DNA of 64,000 nt from Raffaelea ambrosiae (Eukaryota > Ascomycota > Sordariomycetes > Ophiostomatales > Ophiostomataceae), in NCBI GenBank assembly GCA_002778195.1, contig PCDI01000003.1, forward strand, positions 1,092,295 through 1,156,294, in the 5' to 3' direction. A program made the translations under genes and the position numbers. Below, one piece after another: positions 12,161-24,595 of this stretch. The number at the start of each line of letters is the position of its first letter. Within the stretch, counting starts at the first letter, position 1. The notes under the pieces were generated by a model that saw only the letters and a program-made list of their open reading frames with translations, did no database searches and was not told where the DNA came from.

Positions 12161-13189
12161 AGGAGAGCAAACAGAAAAGAACGAGGAGAGAGAAAAAGAG
12201 GAAGGAGCGAGGGAGGGTCGGCTCTGGTGGCTCCTGCCATTGGGGGTGGTGAAATTTTGGGCCTGTTCCCATGGCCCTCTCTCTCACCCACGGGCTCCCA
12301 CGGGCTCCCCACGGCCTGGCCACCGGGCGGTCTAGCCACCAAAAAAGGAAAAAGTCACGATGCATCAGCTTAGTCCCGACACAGCAATCCGACACCGCGT
12401 ATGTTGGATGCCACAGCCGCTGTGAAAGGAGAGGGAGCCACCCCCTCTCAATGCAGACCTGCAGACCGGCACGCTCTCGCACACTCGCGCACCCCTCTTC
12501 TCTCCGACGAGGGACGCAATAAAAAAAGTTCCCCCCAGACCACGAGAACCAGCTCGGCCACCCAACAAAACAAAACATTCAACAAATACACCATCCCGCG
12601 ATCTTTTTGCGCGTCGTTCCCTCAAACGCTCCTCGTTTCTTCCAGGTACGCACGCTTCGGCGCCCCCCTCGTACCTTTTTTTTTCGGGGGGGCCTTTTGC
12701 CCCTTCCAACACCAGTCACGATCCCCCCCTAGTCACGATCCCCTTTTCCCATTTTTTTTTTCGTCAGCCCGTCAATCTACCCCATAGACCACACGCCCAC
12801 GACACACTAGCAAAAAAGTAGACCCCGGGTCTAACGAGGGCGAGACCACCCAGGTCCAGAAAAAATAAGGTCGGAAAGGCCAGACAGCTCAGAAAGCTCA
12901 GAGAGGTCCCCGAAAAAAAAGGGACACCGGACCAGCAGGCCGCTTTTTAAAACGGGACGAGCAGGGCGAGGAAATCGCAAAACGCCAAAAAAAAAAAGAA
13001 GGACCCTCCGGGCAAAGCGTGTGTGTTATTGAGGTCGTTTTCTTTTTTAAATTTCTCGTGTGTCGGTGAGCAAAGCGAGCAAAAGCAGGCAACGCAAGCA
13101 GCGCACCGGACATCGGAGACCAGCCGGTGGTGTTTCGTGCCTGTCCCGTTGTCCCGTCGAAAAGAATAAGAAGAGCAGGTCGGGAGAAC

Positions 13190-13572
13190 AACACCCTTTC
13201 CGCGTTTGCTCTCTGTTCCTCTCTCCTGTCACACTGACACGTTCTCTCCCACGTCTCTTCACTTGCTCCTCAGACTCGTCTTGTGTCTTCACGACACCTT
13301 CCTCCCACTTTCCTCCTCCCACTTTTCTTCTCGTCTCCTCTCTTCTTATAATCCCCCCTCACACCCAAAGCTCTCTTGTCCTCTCTTCTCTTCTCCCTTC
13401 CTCTTCTCATACAACTCCTCTCTTCTTCCTCCCGTTCCTTCTCTTCCTCACAACTCTCTTCTTTCCCACAAGCTCTCACTTCTCTCCTTATCTTCGCACA
13501 ACTCTTCCGAATCCTCGCCACTTCTCCTCACCACTCCTCCTCATCCTCACGACCCCTACCCCTCTCACAACA
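13190..13572 (+). promoter_or_regulatory. CT-rich promoter/5' leader of the SDR gene
   Basis: About 380 bases of almost continuous C/T with short interruptions end at the start codon context ACAACAATG at 13573. Pyrimidine tracts of this kind mark transcription-start regions of well-expressed genes in filamentous fungi (established knowledge). The exact start cannot be placed from sequence alone. Confidence 0.6.
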
Positions 13573-15246
13573 ATGTTCGCTCTTCGCTCGGCACGGGTTG
13601 CCACCACCCAAGGCGCCCGTATCGCCGGCATGGCCCGCAATGCAGGCGCCACTGCCGCTGTCAAAGCCGGCGCCATCACCGCCGCTCCCCAAAAGACCCC
13701 CTCCTCTCCCAACCCTACCCTCATTCAGAGCCGCGGCGAGCACACCGCGTCCCACGGCCAGGGCACCACTGCCCCGCCACCGCCGCACCCGCCTGCCATG
13801 ATCCCGCCTACCTTCAACCTGACCGGCAAGCTGGTGCTCCTCACTGGAGGCGCCCAGGGGCTGGGTCTGGTCATGGGCCAGGCCATTGTCGCCAGCGGAG
13901 CCGACTTGGCTCTGGTTGATCTGAAGAGTAAGTCACGCGCCACACGCGTCACGCGTCAGTCGTAGCAGGCCGACTCTCCTCTGCAGGCTCTGTCCCAGGC
14001 TCTCTGTCTCAGGCTCTCTGCCTCAGGCTCTCTGTCTCAGGCAGCTTGCCTGAACAAACAGAGTGGTCCCCCCTCTCGCAGGAAGGAAGCCTTGCTTCGA
14101 TCCCCCCGGTCCCAGGCCTTATCATGCCCGTCTTCACCCCTTACTTCGATCCCCGGTCCCAGGCCTTGACATGCTGCCCGTCTTGACCCCTTGCTAACTC
14201 TTCCCCACAGAGGAAGATGCTGAAGCCCAGGCTCAGATCATGGTCGAAGCCTTCCGCAAACGCTACCCCGACCGCCGTGCCCCGCTGGTCACCGCCCACT
14301 ATGCCAACGTCGCCGACGAGACGAGCGTGGCCGCCTGCGTTAACGAAGTGGTAGCCACACACACGGAGCTGCGCGCTGCCCGGGGCGATGCGTCTCCCGA
14401 GGCCACCATCAACGGCCTGGTCACGTCTGCCGGGTTCACCGAGAACATCCCGGCCGTGGACTATCCGCCCGCTCGGCTGCGGGCCCTCTGGTCCGTTAAT
14501 GTCGACGGCACGTACCTGTTTGCGACGGCGGTGGCACGGCACCTGGCGACTAGGGATCCGGCCGCAGCTGCCAATGCGAGCATGGTGTTGGTGGGAAGCA
14601 TGAGCGGTGCCATTGTGAATGTGCCGCAGCCTCAGGCGTAAGTTACCTTTATTTTTCCTCTTCTTTTTGTCCCTTTTTGCGAGTAGCCGAAGACTACGGC
14701 TGCCGGTCGGGTGCTGGGGGGTGGCGGTGAGCACTTGAAAAGTGTCCCCACGATATGGAGGCATCGGACTGTCGAAGCCTGGAAGACCTCTCGAACCGTC
14801 TGCATACTTCCGCAGACTGTTGCTTCCTTCGGAGACACTCTGGGCCATCTCAGACCTCTCAGCCTGCAGTGCAGCCTGTTCTCACTCGTCCAACCTCGCG
14901 CCCCTCCCCCCCCTCTAGAAACGACTTGCTAACAAGCTTTCTTCATAGTCCGTACAACGCCTCCAAGGCCGCCATCCGCCACCTCGCCGCCTCGCTGGCC
15001 GTCGAGTGGGCCCCCAAGAACATCCGCGTCAACTGCCTGAGCCCCGGTTATATGCAGACCGCCCTCACGAAGAAGATCCTCGATGACAAGCCCGCCCTGC
15101 GCGCCCAGTGGACCGCCGGCGTGCCGCAGGGCCGCCTGGGCTCTCCGGAGGACCTGACCGGCCCCGTGGTGTTCTTGCTGTCGGACGCCGCGAGCTATGT
15201 GACGGGTGCTGAGCTGCGTGTGGACGGAGGATACACGGTGATCTAA
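13573..15246 (+). CDS. Short-chain dehydrogenase/reductase, sorbose reductase/D-arabinitol dehydrogenase-like, mitochondrial-type N-terminus
   Basis: Three exons: 13573-13927, 14211-14637 and 14949-15246, with introns 13928-14210 (GTAAGT..CACAG, branch GCTAAC) and 14638-14948 (GTAAGT..CATAG). Product 359 aa. Residues 1-36 are Arg/Ala-rich without acidic residues, resembling a mitochondrial presequence. Residues 37-78 are a Pro-rich linker. The classical SDR domain fills 80-359: dinucleotide motif TGGAQGLG (91-98), Asn215 in NVDGTYLF, Ser248, Tyr263 and Lys267 in PYNASK, SPGYM (292-296) and a C-terminal VDGGYTVI. All four catalytic residues are present. The family reduces sugars or polyols with NAD(P)H; D-arabinitol 2-dehydrogenase/sorbose reductase relatives look closest, but substrate is inference. 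Both introns are unusually long (283 and 311 bp), and the first holds minisatellites. The CT-rich leader suggests steady expression. Confidence 0.9.
13984..14194 (+). repeat. Two tandem-repeat arrays inside SDR intron 1
   Basis: 13984-14043 has four to five copies of a CAGGCTCTCTGTCT-like unit of about 15-16 bp. 14095-14143 and 14144-14194 are two adjacent copies of a roughly 50-bp unit starting CTTCGATCCCC and ending before the branch-site region. Both lie wholly within the intron and account for its unusual length. Confidence 0.85.
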
Positions 15247-16911
15247 GTCCCCGCCTCTGTTTGACGATGAAAGAAACGGTGCGAAAGAGGCCTTCTATGG
15301 GCGTTAATGCTGGTGGTGGGTGGTGACGATGGTGATAATGAAATGGACTCTCGGGGACAATAATATTTGGAGGCAAAGAGAAAAAAAAACAAGGGGAAAC
15401 CAAAAAAAGGGTAAATGGACCCCAAAAAGGGAAACGACATGACTCAGAAATGAAATGAAACCAGAAAGGGGGAACAAGAACAAAAAAGGGAAATTCACGG
15501 TTTATACCTTTTTTTTTTTCCTTCTTTCCTCTTTCTCGATAGAATGCGGGCGGGTTTGCCTTTTTATTTATTGATTTTTTTGCAAAACAGGGCGGAAACC
15601 GGGGGTGGAGGGACATTTTCCAGTACTTATTTTTTTATTACGGTGTAGTAGCTAGTTAGCGAGTTTAGAAATGGGCATATCATCTTACTTTTTTCTCTAT
15701 TTGTGCGAACAATTCCACGGTTGTTTTGCATACTAGAGTAGTACGTATTTTTTTACCGGGTATTCTTTCTCACAGGCCCATCATCTGCCTAAATAGTAGA
15801 ACCACACACAGGGACCGCACATGTGCCTACGGTGTAAGACGTAAAAAGAAAAAAAAAAAACAGGGTCTTGGGACCGAACCCAAAGAAAGAATGAAAGAGA
15901 GAAAAACAAAACAATAAAAAACACAAGAAACCAAGGCAGACAGACATGCTCTTTTTTTTTCTGGCCCTGTTTCCCGCCAGACCGAACCCCGCCAGAACCG
16001 CGTTAGCCATCCACCGGGAATCAATCTTTGGGGTGGACTTGCAGCGGCAACGGCGGGCAAAAGGGAAATAAATTCCGGGGTAGGACTCGACCGACAGACT
16101 GCCTCCAAAATAACGCGACCAACATGGAAAACCATTCCGAGTCGCCCTTTTGGGGGGGTGAAAACGAAAATCATTTCCCAACTCGAGTCGTACGTACACC
16201 GTAGTCAGTGTGCACCCGTATACAATTGATGTCTTCCTTGGTCAGAATAGGGCAAGGCGGTCCTTGCTCTTGGCATTTTCTAAATGGTGGCGGCTTCGGT
16301 AGATACCGAGTAGTTTTCCTTTTTTTCTCCTTTTCCCTCTGAGCCAAACAAGGATCCCCTTTCTTTCCCATAGTTTCTCTCCCGGCAAATATATAGAAAC
16401 ATGTATATATATATATGACCAAGCATTTGGCTCTTTTTCCCCTTCCAGACAGTTCCCTGGCCCTTGTGTCTTTGATAGATATCCTTGTACAGGGAATAAA
16501 TGAATGACCATAATGAAAACACAAAAAAAGGATGATGAAAGAGAGAGTTAGCACAACATCCGCGTGTACTTTTTCGACAGTATGAAAACAACAAATGAAA
16601 CAAAGTATAACAGAAACAGGAAAATTTGGCTGTCAAATGATTGTGTGTAAGACGGTGTCCAGAGAAAGGTATGCCAAAAAAGAGGGCAGATCAGACAAGA
16701 AAAAAGACAAAACGAATACCCGCATAAAAACGATAGAACTCCCAGAGTGCACCCAGCCCAATAATACACAAAACCTTGAACCCATATTGTATATGTCCTA
16801 TTAGTATATGTGTGTGTTGCGTGTGTGTGTGTGTGTGTGTGTTGCGTGTGTGCGTGTTTGTGTATGTGTGTCGTGTGTATATTCCCAGTCCTTCCCCCCA
16901 TAGCTGTAAGC
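15247..16911. other. Convergent 3' intergenic region
   Basis: Lies between the 3' ends of the plus-strand SDR and the minus-strand 2003-residue gene. A/T-rich, with many A and T homopolymers, as expected of terminator/poly(A) regions. No gene seen. Confidence 0.65.
16805..16880. repeat. (TG)n microsatellite, interrupted
   Basis: TG dinucleotides with scattered GCG and TTTG interruptions, about 30-100 bases beyond the stop codon of the minus-strand gene, so probably in its 3' UTR. Confidence 0.9.
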
Positions 16912-18646
16912 TCAGTCATCCAGCCGGAACATCTTCCGCAGACCGGGGAACTTTTTCTTCTTCTTGCCGCCCACCAGCTCGTCCGATGCCGAGATCGCGC
17001 CTGGTATCGTTGCATCGGCAGCAGGAGTCGGTCCAATGACGCCGCCACCGCCGCCGTCACTCGGACTGGGCAGCGGCCAGCTCCCGCCCGTGTTGTTGGT
17101 CGGGTCTCGGTACAGGTCGTCTTCCTCGTCTTCCTCGTCTTCCTCGTCGACCGCGTACTGGTTTGCACCGACACCGACACCGACACCGGCCGGACCACCC
17201 CGGCGCACGGCTGCCAGCTCGCGCGAGCTCCGCTCCAGCGCCGTGTCCCGCCGCGCCGCACTGTCCATCACCTCCCGGTGGATGGCTCCGTCTGTGTCCT
17301 TCTTCCGCCGCAGCGCCGACATGAAACTGCCCGCGCTGCTGCTGAGACGCCGGTGGTGCTCGGCACTGCTGGCCAGGCCCGTGTTGACCGTTGTTGGCGA
17401 GTACACCGGCGACAGCACCGGCGACAACACCGGCGACACGGGCGACACCAACTCGCCCCGGCCGGAACGCGACCGCCGCAGCGACGACGTGCCGATGCTG
17501 TCGGGCCGGGCCGGGACATCCCGAGGATGCACGGCCGCAGCGGCGGCGGCCGCCGCTGGGTTGATTGTGGTGGCCGTGGTGGTCGCGGTGGTCGAGATCG
17601 CTCCGGATGCGGAGACCGCCCGGCGCGCGCGCAGAGAAGACTGTCTCTTGGACATCTTGCTGCTCAGAAAGGCCTGCTCGACGTCCTCGTCCTCCATCTC
17701 TTCGGGCAGAGACGCATCCCGCGGCACCAGGGCTGCCTTGGGCGAGTACCTCTTCGTGATGATGCTCTTGCTGCTGCTCGGATTGCCACCGGCAGGCGTG
17801 CCCGGGAAACGAGCGTCGGGGCTACCGCCGGCAGGCATGCTGTCCAGGAGACTGGCGCTGGCACGGCGGTGGGCCATGCCCTTGCCGCCACGCAGCGTCT
17901 TGGGCACGACGTGCGCCTTCGGCACCGGAGGAACAACGTCGTCCTCGTCGCTCGAGTCGGCAAACCGGCTCCGGAACGTGCTGCTCGGGCCACCGGCACT
18001 CAGACTGCGGCGTGGTGCGGCCGCCGTCCTTGCGCTGCTGCTGCTGCCCAAGTGATAGCCCATGTCTTCGTCACTCGAAAACCCGTCTCCCGGCTGCAGC
18101 GGCGACTTGTTCTTGCTTCGCCGCGACAGCTTGTTGCTGCCTCCTTTGTTGAGGGAAAAGAAGCCGCCGCTGCCGCCGCTGCCGCCGCCCGAGTCGCTCT
18201 TGCGCATCGAGGTCAGCATGGCTGGCGGCGGTGGAGACAGCGTCATACGTCGTGACTCGGCCGGGCTGTCGCGCATCGTGCGCCGCAGATGCGGTGATTC
18301 AAGGCTGCCATGCGGCGAGGGCAGTGGATGGGCATGGCGACTGTTGCCAAATGCTGACCCGGCGGGGGACAGCGACCGCAGCGAGAAACGGCTGCTGCGG
18401 TTGTTGTTGTTGTTGTTGTTGCTGCTGTTGCCGAGGCTGTCCGAGTAATTCGACTCGTGCCGCATCGTCTTGCGGAATCCCATACCGCCACCACCGGCAC
18501 CGAGACCGTTGGTCGTTCCGGCACCCGCGCTGCCGCCGCTCGTGCTGGCACGCGACCGCTTGAAGCTGCTCTCGCTCGAGTCCGATCCCTTGCGTTGGAG
18601 CGTCGGCTGGAGGTAGGCTGCCATGATCTGGGCCTGTGTCTTCTTT

Positions 18647-18681
<35 letters not shown>

Positions 18682-21600
18682 CGACGCAGTGCTTCTGGGG
18701 TCTTCGGACAAATGCCGGCCGTGCCCAACTGCAGTGCTACCGCTGGCACCGGCAACAGGTCCCGATGGGAACGACATGGGTCGATTTCGCTTCTGTTTCT
18801 CGGGGCCAGCCGACCGGAGTGTCTGCCGGGCCTCCTTTTTCGGAGCAGCAGCGCTGCCCGAGGCGGCAGCGGCTTCCCGCATCGAACGACGGATCCGGGG
18901 AACAGCCTTTTGAGGCGGCTGCAGAGGAGACCGGATCCGCTCTCCCACTGGATCCTGCGGCGGAGCAGTCAGGCCCTGGATGGCTTTCTTTTCTGCCACA
19001 CGCTTCTCCGGCGACTTCTTTCGCCGGGCCTTCGCCTCGGCTGGTGCTTCCTCAAGGTCAGCTTCCTCGCCGGCCTCCGTGTCGGCCTCCGCGAGAGCTT
19101 CGCTCTCCAGCTGTGCTCGCTTCTCCGACGAGAGGCTCCGCCAGAAGGCCTTGATCTTGTCCCAGTCTTCTTCTTCTGTGTTGGAAGCGCCGATTGATGG
19201 CCCTGCCTTGGTAGCACTGGCCGCTGCCGCCGTCCCGACGGTAGCAACCCCAACCAGGGCGGCCCCAGCTGCTGCCGATGTCGCTGGGAGGTGTTGTGCC
19301 GACTCCTGGGGGACCGGCGCGGATGGCGCGCCAAAGGGGGTTTCGGCGAACTTGGAGGTGACAGGGCTATCGACGACGGCGTCCAGAGACAGGAAACCAT
19401 CGCCGTCGACATCGGACAGGTCTTCGTAGGCGTCGCTGTAGACACCGCTATCGGATTCGTCATCGGACTCCTCCGCTGGCACTGCCTCGTCAGGCCACGC
19501 CGGCATGTGTGTAGCCAGCACGGTCCCGGGCGTTTGGGACGTGTGCTGGGAATCGTCGCTCTGCATGGCAGGCTCAAATGTGCCTTGTCTCATCGGCACG
19601 GAGCCCGCCGAGGCTCCCGACTTCGCCGGCGACGTTTCGGCAGCAGGAGCCATGTCGTCCGAGTCCGAGTCCTCCGGAAACATGCCGGGCACATCGTAGA
19701 TAGAACGTGTCGGGCTCGGCTCCCGCTTCGGCAGGGCGGCGACGCTTTCTTGGCTGGGGTGGGTGAGCGCAATGGCTGGGACGGGCCGTGGCGGAGGGAT
19801 GGAGAATGCCGTGGCTCTTTGGGCGGGTGTTGTGCTGGCGGTGTCCAGGGCCTTGGCATTGCCGTTCACTCTCGCGTCAGCAGCCAGCGCCGCACCGTTG
19901 GCGGGATGGAGCGCTGCAGGTTGGGGCGCGGCGTCGACTGGCGCAAACTCCTCGAGATGCTCCTCGGATCCCGCCGTCGACCCAGCCATCGATCCCGCCA
20001 TCGACCCAGCCATCGACCCAGCCACTGGCGTGTCCGCCAGCAGACCCGCTTCGCTCTCTTCCATGCTAAAGGTGCTGCTACCCGCATCGGACACGTAGCC
20101 ACTGCCGTCCACGGATGTCACAATGGGAGGCAACGGTTCCCGGTAGCGGGAGGTGTTGGCCGTGTTGCGTGTCAGAGACGAGGCGGAATCGTGCTGCGTG
20201 AGGATCGAGCCGATCGCCTGGTCGCTCGACGTGCCCATCATTTCGAGCTGCTTCTGCTTCTGCTGCTGCTGCTGCTGTCGCTGCTGCAGCTGTGTCAGCT
20301 GTGATGGCGGAGGCGTAGACGACTGACGTTGCGGCTGGATCGACTCCTGCTTTTTGAGCTCGTCGACGGCGGGGGACAGAACCGCCGCCGCACCGACGGC
20401 CGCCGCCGCCGCAGAGGCGTAGACGGCTGTTTGCGGCCGCACCAGCGTCCGCTCCTCCGGCTCTCTGGCATGCTGCTGGGCCTTGTCGCGGACGCTGCCA
20501 AACGAAGGCAGGGCCGGACGCGGCTTCATGACCACGTCATCGTCCATGCTGGAGGCCATGTCCTTCTTCTTGCTGCGACCAATGTTGCTGAACCATGTGC
20601 GCTTGTGTGGTGGCTGCAGCGGCGGTTGGGGCTGCGGCTCCTGTTGCGGGTACACCGGCTGCTGTGGCTGCTGCAGTTGCTGCAGTTGCTGAGGCTGTTG
20701 GGGCGGTTGGGCGGAGAGGTATGGCTCCGAAGCCTGAGGCGTGGGGAGCGACAGGGACGACGAAGAGGACGCCTCTTGCGGCACCACGACAGTATGCTCG
20801 TCGTCAAAGCTGACGCGCACAGACTTCCTCCGGCTCGGCCCCTGGTCCAGCGGGTGCGAGCTCGGGCCCACATCCGAGGCCTCGTCCGAAGGAGAGGCAT
20901 CCCGCGGCGAGCTGGTCTGCTTCATGGCCGACTTGCGCGGCGAGATGGAGCGCGGTGGTGGCGAGTGGCGACGGACCGTCAGGTTGTGGCCGGCCACAGG
21001 CGCAAAGTGGGCTGTCCGGGCAGGGCTGTTCGAGTGTGTCCTCTCGCTGGCCACAGCGGCCGCTTCGTGCCGGCGAGGCTGGGGCTCGTAGATGGCTACG
21101 GCGGGTGCAGAGATGTATTGCTGTTGCCGCTGTTCGACAGCATGTGCTTGTCTTGAAGGGGCGACGACATTGGTCTCCTCCATGGCAGTGGGTGGACGGG
21201 CAGCGGAGGCCTGCTGCTGCGGGTACTGGAAAAGAGCCTGCTCTTCCTCCTCCTCCTCTTCCAGCTCCGGCTCTTCTCTCACAACGGATGGCCGCTTAAT
21301 CAGGGGCGGCCTTGTGTCTTCGGGCGAGGGAGTGCGCCCTGACTCTTGGTAGCCACCTCGAGTAGAGGGTAGCAGCTCTACCGGCCCGGGCGAATCGTTG
21401 GCGACTGCATGCACAGGCACAGACGCCACAGGCTGGACGTATTGCTGCGCCGGCTCGTCCACGACGATGGGCTGCTGGCGTTCGGTATATGGAGACGAAG
21501 AAGGAGGAGGGGGCTGTGCTGCTTCTGGTACTGATGCTGCCGCCACAGATTGATGCGTATGAAATGGTTGCTGTTGTTGTTGATACTGCTGCTGCTGCTG

Positions 21601-22923
21601 CTGCTGAGCAAGTTCTGGCTCTTCCTGGCGGGCTGATCGGGACGTGGACCCGCGTCCCGCCTGGGACCCTGCCCGCGACGGCGACTGACGCTTCTTCCGC
21701 AGGCGCTTTCTCTCCGCGACCTCCATCGCTTCCTGCTCCAGTGCGACTAGCTCGGCGCGCGGCACCATGCGGCGCGAGTTGGGGTCGTAGACCAGAGTCT
21801 GGTCGGATGCCGCAGGATCCTGATGGGCCACGGCCCGGCTTGTGGATGCCGACCGCTGGACGTGGTTGAGCGCCGGTGTCCGGCGTGCGTGTTGTGGCTC
21901 TCTCTCGGTGGACGCTGCGCGCGCTGGGGGTTGCGCGGTAGGTATCGCGACGACCGGGGAGGATGACTCGTCGGTGAGTTCGACGACCGGGCTGGCGGGC
22001 GGAGAGGCGAGTCTGAGGCGGGCGGGATAGGAGAAGTTGACGGCCGAGTTGCGGCTGCCGGGGCGGCCGTCTTGGGGGGCGGCCGGTGGCGGCTGGACGG
22101 CGGAAGCGGCAGAGGCGGACGCAGAGGGCCGGCTGCTGGTGTTCGTAGCGGCTTCGCGTCGCGGCATGTTGACCACGTCGCTGACACGCGCGCCGCCAAA
22201 CCACGAGCCCTGGCTGTTCGTCTGCTGCGATGCCAGGCGCAGCGGTTGCTGGACAAGACCCAATGAGCTGGCTCTCGGACCCTGCACTGCTGGTTGTTGG
22301 CACGGTTGTTGGCGCGGTTGTTGTTGGCGCGGCTGCGCTTCGCGGCCGGCATGTTGCCTGGGAATGCTCGGGACGGGCGGAGGCGGCATGGAGGATCGGG
22401 TGCTGGTGTTGTCCGCCGCGCACACTGGCGTCGAGCCCTTGATGGCTGCAGCTGCCGCGCCGGCGGCCGCATGGTGAGCAGAGTGAGCATAGTCCGTGTC
22501 CGCCGTTGTCGCCGTCGTCGAGGCCGTTGCTGTCGATGCTGTCGTCGCCGTCGACGCGGTCTGCCGGTTGTGCGGGCTAGGCGACCGGAAGGTGCGCTCG
22601 CTCATCGACGCCGAGCTGCTCCGGCGACGCGGCGACAGCGAGCCAGCCGAGCCGCCCCGGCCACCTCGTCCTCCTCGTCCTCCTCCCCTCCTCAAGCTCG
22701 GTGCTGGGCTGAGTCCGCGTCGTGAGCCTTGGGATGACACCGATGCGCTGCGGCGCATGGTGCGCTTGGTCTGGACCTCGGCGACATTGGTGGGCGGTTG
22801 TGGCAGGTTGCGGAGGGCGGCGGCGGCGGCGGCGGTGGCCGACGACAGCTGGAAGGCGGACACAGCAGCGGTGGCCGCGCTGGGGTTGACGGTCGCGGCA
22901 GTAGGCGGCTGTTGGGGTGGCAT
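16912..22923 (-). CDS. Very large, disordered conserved fungal protein (2003 aa) with basic C-terminal KKKKFPGLRKMFRLDD
   Basis: Single uninterrupted exon. ATG at 22923 (MPPQQPPTAATVNPS) chosen. The frame is open further upstream to 23124 and has another ATG at 22965, but that extension is Cys-rich and derives from a 9-bp repeat. The protein is almost entirely low complexity: Ser/Pro/Gln/Ala, several polyQ and polyAsn tracts, and a GSMAGSMAGSMAGSTAGS repeat (nt about 19980-20030). Short conserved-looking islands are NVAEVQTKRTMRRSAS near the N-terminus, EEDWDKIKAFWRSLS (nt about 19150-19180), SRFADSSDEDD (near residue 1650) and the final basic amphipathic KKKKFPGLRKMFRLDD. I recognise the islands as typical of an unnamed Pezizomycotina family. 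A cell-cortex or membrane-associated scaffold role is only a guess from the basic C-terminal helix. No enzyme motif is visible. Confidence 0.85.
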
Positions 22924-24595
22924 AGTCAGCAGAGTCCATGGACGTCGGAGAGGGATGGCATGCATGGCAGGGAAGACCGAAAGGAAAAATGCAGCGAAAG
23001 CAATGGAGGACAGCAAAATGGAACAAGTGCAACAAATGCAACGGATGCAAATAATGCAACAAGTGCAACAAGTGCAACAGCTGTCGGCCAGGGATGGCGA
23101 CGATGCCGACCAGACAAAAAGCAAGAGAACGCGCCTCGACGAAAACCCCCCAAGACTCGTCTACCAGAGACACGAGACAGCCCTCGCTGGTGGCGCCGGC
23201 TCGCCCTTCCCCTGGCGGTGCGCCGGTCGCGAGGATGCTCCATCTCTTCTCTCTTTTCCCCCTCGGCTTCTCAGCTCCTCCGCTGCCTGGCGGCGCTTTC
23301 TGTCCTTGTCCACACTGCACACCAAGAAAAGTGTATGACGACATACCGTGTACGGCTGGCGGTGCCGCCGGGAGCCAAACATGGTTGTTGGAAGATGCGA
23401 TCGGCCGGTCTGGCTGGGTGCCTGGGAAATGGCCTCGGTTTGAATCTATGATCCCCTTTTCCGCCCTGGGAGGGGGGGTTGGTGGTGCGTTGCTGTTGTT
23501 TCTCTCTTTCTTTTTTTTTTTGGTTGGCGGCCCTGGCTTGGTCTCGGATCAGGCGGCGATCTCCTAAACAGAGCCCGATGACAGCGCGCTGTCCATGCAG
23601 CTGCCCGACATGGTTGGCGAGGGAGAACGTCCGCGGGAGGGAGGAGATTTCCGTCGATGGCTGCTGTCGTTGCGCGGGATGGAGAGGGAAGGCGGAGAGA
23701 AAAATCAAATAAAAGCAATGGCCAGCAAAAGTGAGAGCAGAAGTGCGGCGACAGCGGGACGCGATAATGCAAAAAAGCAAGGTGACGACACAAAGCTGGG
23801 GGCACTTCGGTAAAAAGTGGGTCCTTCGCCTTCCAATGGGCAGAGCACAGAACGGGGCAGGGGGCGATGGGCTGTGCAGCAGTGGATACTTTGCGCCTTC
23901 TGAGAAGGGACGCTCGCTGTTCTTGCTGCGAGTACGAGCACTCGTATGAGTTTCGAGTCGCTAGGAGTGGGTCCCTGACAAGACCTCCCGAGGGCCTGAT
24001 CTTACGAGTAGCTACATAGTACATGCTGTTCTTTGTGTCGCATTACTCAATCCATGTATCTTACTAGTGCTGCGGAGCTTTTCCTTGTATTTATTTCTCT
24101 TTTGTTTTTGCCTTTAATTTTATTCCGATCTCTTTCTTCTCTTTCTTCTGACTGACGTCTTAACTATGCGTTTCCTTATTTTGTGCTGACTGGAACGCCC
24201 GCTGGATCTCGGAAGCTGGCAATGGCAAGAACCGACTTCGTAAGATACAGGCTGCCGAGACACACACATAAGCAGAGGGAGAGCTTTCTATCGGCAATTG
24301 AAGCCACTGATGCCAACCGCCTTCAGCGGCGACATGACACGGCAGTCAGCACCCTGCCGGCCTATTCACAAACCGAAAAATCGGAAGCGTCATCCATCTC
24401 TCATGCGGGATGAAAACTACCATTCCGGGGCGAGTACCAAGTCGCAGAGGCAATGAATCAATCCAACTCTGTCATCTTGTCACGAGAAGCGTCACATGAC
24501 ACAGACCGTTCTCGAGGCAAGTTACAGCCTCACTTCCACGCAAACAATGTGCAATATTTCCAATTTATATACCAACTGATCAACACCCGCACCCA
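22924..24595. other. Intergenic region/5' leader of the 2003-aa gene
   Basis: Between the 3' end of the NLR gene and the start of the large disordered gene. 23017-23082 holds degenerate 9-bp CAACAAGTG-like repeats. 23926-24024 carries TACGAGTA- and CTACATAGTAC-type motifs described under findings. No independent gene. Confidence 0.6.
23017..23082. repeat. Degenerate 9-bp repeat (GTGCAACAA-like)
   Basis: Six to seven imperfect copies of a GTGCAACAA/ATGCAACGG unit, about 95-160 bases upstream of the chosen start of the minus-strand gene. On the minus strand it reads in frame as a Cys/Thr/Ile repeat, which is why the open frame extends upstream of the ATG. Confidence 0.85.

Larger units (their letters stand above)
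9313..13190. other. Gene-free interval with microsatellites
   Basis: No supportable gene. Contents include degenerate GATAC-type repeats at about 10200-10320, a CA tract at 10374-10399, G runs near 11750 and an A/T-rich AAAATA tract near 12075-12160. A 265-codon minus-strand frame at 11781-12578 is Phe/Leu-rich only because it crosses that A-rich tract, and is rejected. Confidence 0.6.

Noticed and set aside
11781..12578. 265-codon minus-strand frame resembling a membrane protein
   Set aside because: Its hydrophobic Phe/Leu stretch is just translation of the AAAATA simple repeat.
16810..18255. 481-codon plus-strand frame opposite the 2003-aa gene
   Set aside because: It starts inside a TG microsatellite and has Arg/Ala-rich shadow composition with no domain.
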